Origin: Pseudoalteromonas byunsanensis
GTDB lineage: Bacteria; Pseudomonadota; Gammaproteobacteria; Enterobacterales; Alteromonadaceae
Length of the DNA stretch: 64,000 bases
Assembly (NCBI RefSeq): GCF_001854475.1
Contig: NZ_MNAN01000032.1
Span: 315,788-379,787 of the forward strand
Direction: 5' to 3'
The position numbers were made by a program, and so were the translations under genes. The notes beneath the pieces are model-generated. The model did not search any database. It was not told where the DNA came from and saw only the letters and a list, made by a program, of their open reading frames with translations. Shown piece after piece: positions 27,672-34,045 of this stretch (the stretch's first letter is position 1; each line of letters begins with the position of its first letter).

Positions 27672-27712
27672 GTGACCCCCAATAGTTGGACTATCCAATT
27701 ATTAGGGGGCAC
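27672..27712. repeat. 41-bp near-palindrome between the GGDEF-EAL gene and metE
   Basis: Two 19-bp arms (27672-27690 and 27694-27712) match at 16 of 19 positions around a 3-nt loop. The arm GTGACCCCCAATAGTTGGA looks like ends of some IS3-family elements as I recall them. A T-tract (TTTTTTT at 27725) lies 12 bp beyond, so the hairpin could also serve as the terminator between the two converging genes. No transposase is present. Confidence 0.6.
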
Positions 27713-27738
27713 TTTAATTAGAGGTTTTTTTATCTAGA

Positions 27739-30012
27739 TTAACCAAGCTCTTTGCGTAACTCTTTTGTAGCACGCACCATATTGGCTAACGCCTGTCGGG
27801 TTTCTTCCCATGCCCGCGTTTTAAGGCCACAATCAGGGTTAACCCATAAGCGCTGCACCGGAATTTTCTGAGCCGCCTTGTGGATCAGTGCTTTGATCCA
27901 GTCAACTTCTGGTACATTAGGGCTGTGAATGTCATAAACTCCTGGACCAATATCATTGGGGTAATCAAAATTCTCAAACGCCGCCAACAACTCCATGTTT
28001 GAGCGAGAAGTTTCAATCGTGATAACGTCTGCATCCATATCGGCTATCGCTGCGATAATATCGTTAAACTCGGCGTAACACATGTGGGTATGGATCTGAG
28101 TTTTATCTTCAACACCACTGGCTGAGACTCTAAAAGCATACGCGGCCCAATCCAAATAGTTTTGCCACTGACTCGCTTTTAATGGCATCCCTTCTCTAAA
28201 TGCAGGCTCATCAATTTGAATAATATCAATCCCTGCATTTTGTAAATCAACCACTTCATCCCTCAGTGCCAAAGCGATTTGGTTGGCAATACTCGGCTTA
28301 TCTAAGTCATCACGCACAAAAGACCAAAATAATATTGTCACAGGCCCTGTTAACATGCCTTTCATCTTTTTCTCAGTCAGTGACTGTGCATATTTGGTCC
28401 AAGCTACGGTCATTGCCTTGTGACGGGACACATCTCCCCAAATAACCGGAGGTTTAACGCAGCGTGAGCCATAACTTTGCACCCAACCAAATTGCGTGAA
28501 TGCAAAACCTTCGAGCAACTCGCCAAAGTACTCAACCATGTCGTTACGCTCAGCTTCACCGTGTACCAGCACATCCAAATCTAGGGCTTCTTGCTCCTCA
28601 ACAGCATAACGAATTTCAGCCTCCATCTGAGCTTGATATTGCTCAAATGACAGATTGCCCGCCTTAAAGTCGCGTCTAGCCGCTCGAATTGCTTTCGTCT
28701 GCGGAAATGAGCCTATCGTTGTAGTTGGTAATAAAGGTAGAGATAACGACTGTTGCTGTGATTGAATACGCTTTACAAACTCATTATTTCTTTGACCATC
28801 ACGCGCAGTCAAAGATGCCACTCTTTGTTGTACTGCTTGGTTGTTAACACGTGATGAAGTCAAACGCGCTTTTACTGGCGCACAATATGCCTCTAGTATG
28901 CTTTCATCTTGTTGGATTAGTGCCTGTTTGAGTAATGCTAGTTCCTGACCTTTTTGTGTGGCAAATGCCAACCATGAACGTAACTCGCTGTCGAGTTTAG
29001 TCTCTTGCTCTAGGTCAACAGGCGTATGGAGCAGTGAACATGAAGGTGCAAGCCAAAGTTGTTCTTTTCGCTTATCTGCGACATCTCGAATATTGGTATA
29101 AACAGTTTGTAAGTCTGCACGCCAAATATTGCGACCATTAATAACACCCAATGACAACACCTGCTCTGGGCGCAATGCTTCATCCAACTGGGCTATATCA
29201 TATTGGCCTGCTACGCAGTCAAAATGTACACCATCAACTTGGTAAGTACTAACGTCTGATAAATAATCACTTACTGAATCAAAGTAAGTAGCCAGTAGCA
29301 GCTTAACGCCTTGGCCTGACAAGTGATTAAAACTCGTTTTAAGTGCTTCACGATAATCATCATTTATTTCTAGCGCCAAAACTGGCTCATCGATTTGAAC
29401 CCATTCAACTCCCAGCTCAGCTAACTGGCGCAGAACTTGTTGATATACAGGCAAGATCCTTTCTAGTAGCGATAATTTATCAAATGGTTCTTTAGCACAT
29501 TTAGACAAATGTAAATATGTCACAGGCCCAACTAGTACAGGTTTGACTTGATGCCCTAGAGCCTGTGCTTCTCTCACATGCTCGAATAACTCAAACCAAG
29601 CAAGTGTAAACGTTTGGTCTTGTTCTAATTCAGGCACGATATAGTGATAGTTGGTATTAAACCATTTAGTCATTTCACTGGCAGCACATGCGCACCCCGT
29701 TGGGGCTTTACCTCGACCAATGCGAAACAATGTATCTAGGTTGATTTCTCCACTTTGACTACGGTGGCGCTCTGGCACGGCCCCAAGCAGCAAGCTAGTG
29801 CTCAAAACATGATCATACCAAGCAAAATCACCCACAGGTAACAGCTCAACTCCTGCCTGAGCCTGTAGTTGCCAATTTTGCGCTCTAATCTCTCGTCCTT
29901 TTTCAACAAGTTCACTGTGCGTCAGCTTTCCCACCCAATATGCCTCTATTGCAAATTTGAGTTCACGCTTCTTACCTATTCTGGGAAAACCTAAGTTATG
30001 TATCTGTGTCAT
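27739..30012 (-). CDS. metE: Cobalamin-independent methionine synthase
   Basis: 757 residues from the ATG at 30012, which has AAAGGAAAG just upstream. A reading from 30072 is rejected. It transfers the methyl group of 5-methyltetrahydrofolate polyglutamate to homocysteine. The N-terminus [19 protein letters not shown] and the C-terminal zinc site (HTHMCY..., and NPDCGLKTR) are conserved. The length matches E. coli (753). It is divergent from metR. A tandem MetJ-like site at 30025-30048 lies just upstream of the start codon, so control by both MetR and MetJ is likely. Confidence 0.97.
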   Translation of the reverse strand: MTQIHNLGFPRIGKKRELKFAIEAYWVGKLTHSELVEKGREIRAQNWQLQAQAGVELLPVGDFAWYDHVLSTSLLLGAVPERHRSQSGEINLDTLFRIGRGKAPTGCACAASEMTKWFNTNYHYIVPELEQDQTFTLAWFELFEHVREAQALGHQVKPVLVGPVTYLHLSKCAKEPFDKLSLLERILPVYQQVLRQLAELGVEWVQIDEPVLALEINDDYREALKTSFNHLSGQGVKLLLATYFDSVSDYLSDVSTYQVDGVHFDCVAGQYDIAQLDEALRPEQVLSLGVINGRNIWRADLQTVYTNIRDVADKRKEQLWLAPSCSLLHTPVDLEQETKLDSELRSWLAFATQKGQELALLKQALIQQDESILEAYCAPVKARLTSSRVNNQAVQQRVASLTARDGQRNNEFVKRIQSQQQSLSLPLLPTTTIGSFPQTKAIRAARRDFKAGNLSFEQYQAQMEAEIRYAVEEQEALDLDVLVHGEAERNDMVEYFGELLEGFAFTQFGWVQSYGSRCVKPPVIWGDVSRHKAMTVAWTKYAQSLTEKKMKGMLTGPVTILFWSFVRDDLDKPSIANQIALALRDEVVDLQNAGIDIIQIDEPAFREGMPLKASQWQNYLDWAAYAFRVSASGVEDKTQIHTHMCYAEFNDIIAAIADMDADVITIETSRSNMELLAAFENFDYPNDIGPGVYDIHSPNVPEVDWIKALIHKAAQKIPVQRLWVNPDCGLKTRAWEETRQALANMVRATKELRKELG

Positions 30013-30024
30013 GCTCTTTCCTTT

Positions 30025-30048
30025 GGATGTTTGGATGTCTAGAACTCT
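30025..30048. promoter_or_regulatory. MetJ-type operator in the metE leader
   Basis: Three contiguous 8-mers GGATGTTT, GGATGTCT and AGAACTCT match the met box AGACGTCT at 5, 6 and 6 of 8 positions. MetJ with S-adenosylmethionine binds two or more adjacent met boxes. The site lies 12-36 bp upstream of the metE start codon. Confidence 0.6.
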
Positions 30049-30209
30049 ATTTGTTAACCAATATGAATACAAATGATGCTTTCTCAGGAGGAAGTTGAAT
30101 AAAATTAATTTGTATTTTTTGAAAAAAAGTTAAATAAATAATGACAACGCTGTCAAAAATAATGTTATAGTGATTTTGTTAAAAATTAATCATCGATTGC
30201 TGGTTTTGT

Positions 30210-30225
30210 AGACGTCTAGACGTTA
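30210..30225. promoter_or_regulatory. MetJ-type operator between metE and metR
   Basis: AGACGTCT (30210-30217) is a perfect met box, and the adjacent AGACGTTA (30218-30225) matches 6 of 8. The pair lies 74 bp upstream of metR and about 200 bp from metE. MetJ repression of metR is known in enteric bacteria. I found no clear MetR half-site pair (TGAA-N5-TTCA) in the gap. Confidence 0.75.
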
Positions 30226-30298
30226 CTATTAGGTAATGACTGAGATTCAAGTAAAGCAATCTGAGTTTAACTCACACTAATAATGAGATTTATTAAAG

Positions 30299-31186
30299 AT
30301 GATCGACATAAAGCATTTGAAAACCATCGCAACCCTTAAAGACACTGGTTCACTTGTTAATACGGCCCGTGAGTTGTTCTTGACGCAATCAGCTTTGTCA
30401 CATCAAATTAAAGACTTAGAAAACAAACTCGATTGTCAGTTGTTCGAAAGAAAGACGCAGCCAGTACGCTTTACACCACAAGGTATGCTATTGCTGGAGC
30501 TTGCTAATGACATTTTACCTCGAGTAGAAGCAACCAAATGTCGTTTGAAAGAAAGCCTAAATCAGCCGATCTCCCAGCTCAGGCTTAGTGTTGAGTGTCA
30601 CGCATGTTTTCATTGGTTATTGCCAACTATAAAAGAATTTAATAACTTTTGGCCTGATATCAAAGTCGACTATGAGCGAGGCTTTAGCTATGACGCAATT
30701 CCTGAATTATTAGAAGATGATCTGGATCTGGTACTGACCTCAGATATGCGCGAGCAAGATAAACTCGAATATGCACACCTTTTTGATTTTAAACTCAAGC
30801 TGATTGTTGCCCCTGATCATGAATTAGCTAAAAAGGCATACGTAACCGCACTAGACCTTAAAGATGAAACCATCATCTCTTACCCTATTCCCCGTGAGCG
30901 GCAAGATATTTTCAAACACTTTATTCAAAATGCTCGCTTTGATGGCACACTTAAAACGGTTGATCAAGGGTTACTCATTTTTCAACTTGTAAGCGCAGGA
31001 ATGGGAGTCGCAGCATTGCCTGATTGGCTGGTGACACCTTATGAAAGTCAAGGCCTTATCAAGTCCATTCCACTTGGCGCACTTGGTCTTAATCGTCCAA
31101 TGTACTTGGCAATGAAAAAAACCATGAAGGATAACCCGGTTTACAGGCACTTCCTAAATACCTGTAAACAGAACAATTCGCGTTAA
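30299..31186 (+). CDS. metR: LysR-family transcriptional activator of methionine genes
   Basis: 295 residues (E. coli MetR 317). The N-terminal helix-turn-helix (about 18-38, SLVNTARELFLTQSALSHQI) is followed by a periplasmic-binding-like effector domain that binds homocysteine in MetR. The segment VECHACFHWLLP and the ending fit MetR. The divergent position to metE is the classic arrangement. A perfect met box upstream suggests MetJ repression of the activator. A terminator hairpin follows. Confidence 0.93.
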   Translation: MIDIKHLKTIATLKDTGSLVNTARELFLTQSALSHQIKDLENKLDCQLFERKTQPVRFTPQGMLLLELANDILPRVEATKCRLKESLNQPISQLRLSVECHACFHWLLPTIKEFNNFWPDIKVDYERGFSYDAIPELLEDDLDLVLTSDMREQDKLEYAHLFDFKLKLIVAPDHELAKKAYVTALDLKDETIISYPIPRERQDIFKHFIQNARFDGTLKTVDQGLLIFQLVSAGMGVAALPDWLVTPYESQGLIKSIPLGALGLNRPMYLAMKKTMKDNPVYRHFLNTCKQNNSR

Positions 31187-31220
31187 GCTATTATTTTTGT
31201 AAGATTTTAACTAAACTGAA

Positions 31221-31245
31221 CCCAATCTAATTGATTGGGTTTTTT
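31221..31245 (+). terminator. Intrinsic terminator of metR abutting the elyC start codon
   Basis: CCCAATC-TAATT-GATTGGG followed by six T residues. The T-tract ends at 31245 and the ATG of the next gene begins at 31246. The hairpin therefore occupies the position of the ribosome site for elyC. Confidence 0.85.
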
Positions 31246-31995
31246 ATGTTTTTGTTTAAGAAAGTGCTCGGCGGCTTACTCATGCCGTTACCGCTAACAT
31301 TGATTGTTGTCGCAACGTGTTTGTTATTTGTAAGCAAAACCAACATAAAGTCATATATTGTCCTCTGGCTTACATTAATAGGCCTATGGTTTATCAGCAC
31401 CCCATTTTTCGCAAATAAGCTGATGGCTTCTGCTGAGTCACAAATACGAACCTTTGATGTGAGCAAACACCGCAAAATAGACAAGATAGTGGTGCTTGGC
31501 TGTGGCGTACACCTAAACACTCAACAAATTGCCAATGCACAACTAACAGGTTGTTCGTCTGCCAGACTGACTGAAGGGCTCCGACTTGCGCATCATTATA
31601 AAAATGCTGAGTTGATAGTCTCAGGCCACAACAGTGCCCGACTTATGAAGCAAACAGCAATAGCGCTTGGAATATCAAATAATCGAGTTCGAGCTAACTC
31701 CACAGCCATGGATACCAAAGACGAAGCAAAGCTTTTAGCGCCTCATCTAGTTGATAGACAAGTCGCTTTAGTGACCTCCGCCAGCCACATGGCACGTGCT
31801 AAGAATTTATTCTGGGCGCAAGGCGTCGATACTGTTGCAGCACCCACTTTGTTTTATAACCTGCATAATGAGCCCAGCTATAAGCAGTTTATTCCACAAG
31901 CCGCGGTACTCCAAGCGGTTACGACTCATCACCATGAAATGTTAGGAACGCTTTGGATAAAGCTCAGGCGAACAATTAACCCAGAGGCGCTGTAA
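31246..31995 (+). CDS. elyC: ElyC-type inner-membrane protein (DUF218/YdcF family)
   Basis: 249 residues from the ATG at 31246. The N-terminal MFLFKKVLGGLLMPLPLTL aligns with E. coli ElyC (LKKVIGNMLLPLPL), which fixes this start. Two membrane helices (about 12-32 and 38-58) precede a DUF218 domain with KIVVLGCGVHLN, LTEGLRLAHHY and LVTSASHMARA. ElyC affects the lipid carrier used for peptidoglycan and enterobacterial common antigen in E. coli. The gene starts directly after the metR terminator T-tract, an unusual arrangement (see findings). Confidence 0.88.
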   Translation: MFLFKKVLGGLLMPLPLTLIVVATCLLFVSKTNIKSYIVLWLTLIGLWFISTPFFANKLMASAESQIRTFDVSKHRKIDKIVVLGCGVHLNTQQIANAQLTGCSSARLTEGLRLAHHYKNAELIVSGHNSARLMKQTAIALGISNNRVRANSTAMDTKDEAKLLAPHLVDRQVALVTSASHMARAKNLFWAQGVDTVAAPTLFYNLHNEPSYKQFIPQAAVLQAVTTHHHEMLGTLWIKLRRTINPEAL

Positions 31996-32019
31996 CGCGC
32001 CTTCGTTAAACACCAGAAC

Positions 32020-32772
32020 TTAGACGGGATTATCAATATCGATAAAGGTCACATCAAAACCATATTGCTCAGCTAAATACTCACCGAGTGCCTTGATACC
32101 GTAACGCTCTGTGGCATGGTGCCCGGCTGCAAAAAAGTCAATGCCCTGCTCATTAGAGCTATGAATGGTTTGCTCTGATGCCTCTCCCGTCAAGTAGGCG
32201 TCAATGCCTTGACTGGCGGCCAAATCAATGTAGCCTTGCCCGCCCCCCGTACACCACGCAATGGTTTCTATAGGCTTATTTCGAACTGCATTAATTAGAG
32301 GTTTACGATTAAGTACGGTGGTTATCTTCTCTGCAAAAACCTCAGCTGACATCGGGTTTTTCAGCCGCCCATGTACAGGCACACTACTCGGTCCAGCTTC
32401 TAATCCACCCAACACCTCAATATCCAGCAGCTTTGCCAACTGTGCGTTGTTTCCAAGCTCAGGGTGAATATCGAGCGGTAGATGATACCCGTATAAGTTA
32501 ATATCATTGGCGAGTAAAGTCGCAATACGGCGCTTTTTCATACCCGTAATAACTTGTGCTTCACCTTTCCAAAAGTAACCATGGTGAACCAAAATAGTAT
32601 CGGCCTGTAGCTCTACCGCAGTATCGACCAATGCTTGACTGGCAGTCACCCCCGTTACAATTTTACGAATATTTTCAGCGCCTTCAACTTGCAAACCATT
32701 TGGCGCAAAATCTCGGATCGCATCGGGTTTTAACAACTCCGTTAGAGTGTGTGTAAATTCTGAACGCTTCAT
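32020..32772 (-). CDS. NIF3/YbgI family dinuclear metal protein
   Basis: 250 residues (E. coli YbgI 247). The family forms a hexameric toroid with two metal ions per subunit and is often annotated as GTP cyclohydrolase I type 2 homologue, though its true reaction is unclear. Metal-binding segments are DTILVHHGYFWKG and, near the C-terminus, DFFAAGHHATERYGI. The signature WCTGGGQGYIDLAASQGIDAYLTGEASEQT is intact. It is convergent with elyC and divergent from the lysine-rich protein gene. Confidence 0.92.
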   Translation of the reverse strand: MKRSEFTHTLTELLKPDAIRDFAPNGLQVEGAENIRKIVTGVTASQALVDTAVELQADTILVHHGYFWKGEAQVITGMKKRRIATLLANDINLYGYHLPLDIHPELGNNAQLAKLLDIEVLGGLEAGPSSVPVHGRLKNPMSAEVFAEKITTVLNRKPLINAVRNKPIETIAWCTGGGQGYIDLAASQGIDAYLTGEASEQTIHSSNEQGIDFFAAGHHATERYGIKALGEYLAEQYGFDVTFIDIDNPV

Positions 32773-32926
32773 GAAGTAACCAGTATTTGTCCTAAAAATT
32801 TTACAAATTTTGGCGTTTATACAGCCAAAATGGAAGCAAAACCCTTAAAAAATTGAAAAATAGCGCAAATATGGGTATAACTATTCATTAATCTTAATCC
32901 CGCGTATAAAACGACTAGGATCTACG

Positions 32927-33316
32927 ATGAGTAAACTAGATAAAAATGAAGTATTAAGCGCTTTTGAAGCTGCTTACGAAGCTGCCCATGGCAAAAAGCC
33001 TGAGATCACAACCAAACCGGGTTGGTACAGCATTGACGGCGGGAAAAACCTGCGTCTTGCTGATGTAGCAGCACTGACAGAAGAGCTTACTTCTGGGTCT
33101 TCAACAAAGAGTGAAGCGCCAAAGGCAGCACCTGCTAAAAAAGCAGCGCCTGCTAAAAAAGCAAAAACAAGCAAAGCTGCACCTGCAAAAGCACAAAAGA
33201 AAGCTCCTTTTAAAGTAGTTAAAGAAAACTCTGAAGGTTTCACCGCTGAAGAATTCTGGATTGCTGAGCTTGCTGGTAAAGACCATGATTGTCGCTTACC
33301 TCGTGGTGTTGTATAA
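32927..33316 (+). CDS. Protein with an H1-like Ala/Lys/Pro linker, family not recognised
   Basis: 129 residues. Residues 1-55 form a small domain (KNEVLSAFEAAYEAAHGKKP, then PGWYSIDGGKNLRLADVAAL). Residues about 62-90 are a linker of PAKKAAPAKKAKTSKAAPAK type that resembles histone H1 tails and bacterial H1-like proteins. The C-terminal about 35 residues (GFTAEEFWIAELAGKDHDCRLPRGVV) form a second conserved-looking segment. The basic linker suggests binding to nucleic acid, but no known domain was recognised. It is monocistronic with its own strong terminator. Confidence 0.8.
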   Translation: MSKLDKNEVLSAFEAAYEAAHGKKPEITTKPGWYSIDGGKNLRLADVAALTEELTSGSSTKSEAPKAAPAKKAAPAKKAKTSKAAPAKAQKKAPFKVVKENSEGFTAEEFWIAELAGKDHDCRLPRGVV

Positions 33317-33337
33317 CACTTGCGCTTTGTAAAGACA

Positions 33338-33366
33338 TAAAAAAACCGCAGCGTGCGGTTTTTTTA
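33338..33366. terminator. Bidirectional intrinsic terminator
   Basis: An A-tract, the stem CCGCA-GCG-TGCGG (loop included) and a seven-T tract between the H1-like gene and the SRPBCC gene, which converge here. Confidence 0.9.
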
Positions 33367-33393
33367 TGTCTGTAATACGTGTTTTTCGCTTTG

Positions 33394-33933
33394 TCATTCA
33401 ACGGGATGTTCAAGCACTTCTTTGAGATTTTCCAACCCCATTTGTAAGTCATCACCTAACATTTGTTCAAAGTCCATCACCAGCAACATCAAATTCATTG
33501 GGTAGTCCATATGGCCGCTAAATCCCCATTTTACTCTGGTGCCCTCGGGTGTTTGTTCGGTGATCATATAAGCTGGGTCTATGGATTGAAACGGCTCTTT
33601 AAAGCGTAATTCAAAGTCGATGCGTTTATTTTTATCAATTTTGATGATCTCTTGCTCGCCCACCCCCACTTCAGGGTGTTTACTTCGCCAAGCTGAAACA
33701 AAACCCACCGTGCCGTCTTCACCGCGATATTCGCTTTGCATCGCGGGATCCATTTGCGCCCAAGTACTGTAATTACCCTGATTTTTTAGCAGCTTAATAT
33801 ACGAAAACACCTGCTCGACAGGTTGCTCAATCACCACTTCACGCTCCACGTGGTAACTGTCGGCCACAAACAGCGCGAGAATAAATGGGGTGGCGATGAT
33901 CAGCAGTAATAGTATTATTATTTTTTTAAACAT
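33394..33933 (-). CDS. SRPBCC-fold lipid/ligand-binding protein (polyketide cyclase-like)
   Basis: 179 residues. One N-terminal membrane helix (about 4-24) anchors it, followed by a START/Bet v1-like domain: the strand EREVVIEQPVEQVFSYI, the middle WAQMDPAMQSEYRG and the long C-terminal helix MQMGL-like end. Members bind hydrophobic ligands, and many are uncharacterised. It precedes nothing on its strand and lies downstream of the NACHT gene by 112 bp. A functional link to that gene is not evident. Confidence 0.8.
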   Translation of the reverse strand: MFKKIIILLLLIIATPFILALFVADSYHVEREVVIEQPVEQVFSYIKLLKNQGNYSTWAQMDPAMQSEYRGEDGTVGFVSAWRSKHPEVGVGEQEIIKIDKNKRIDFELRFKEPFQSIDPAYMITEQTPEGTRVKWGFSGHMDYPMNLMLLVMDFEQMLGDDLQMGLENLKEVLEHPVE

Positions 33934-34045
33934 GCTTGGGTTCCTGTGTTTTAGTTATTTGCTATCAAGCATAGACGATTTATACGTGCCTACCGAATAC
34001 TGATAGACGCATCAGACTCTCTCGCTATATGAATTCAATAAACAC

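Noticed and set aside
30013..30072. Longer MetE reading from 30072
   Set aside because: It adds residues not seen in the family, and the ATG at 30012 has the ribosome site.
32974..33243. Minus-strand frame opposite the H1-like gene
   Set aside because: It mirrors the Ala/Lys linker as a Phe/Ala-rich string and has no supporting signals. The plus-strand frame has a clear terminator.
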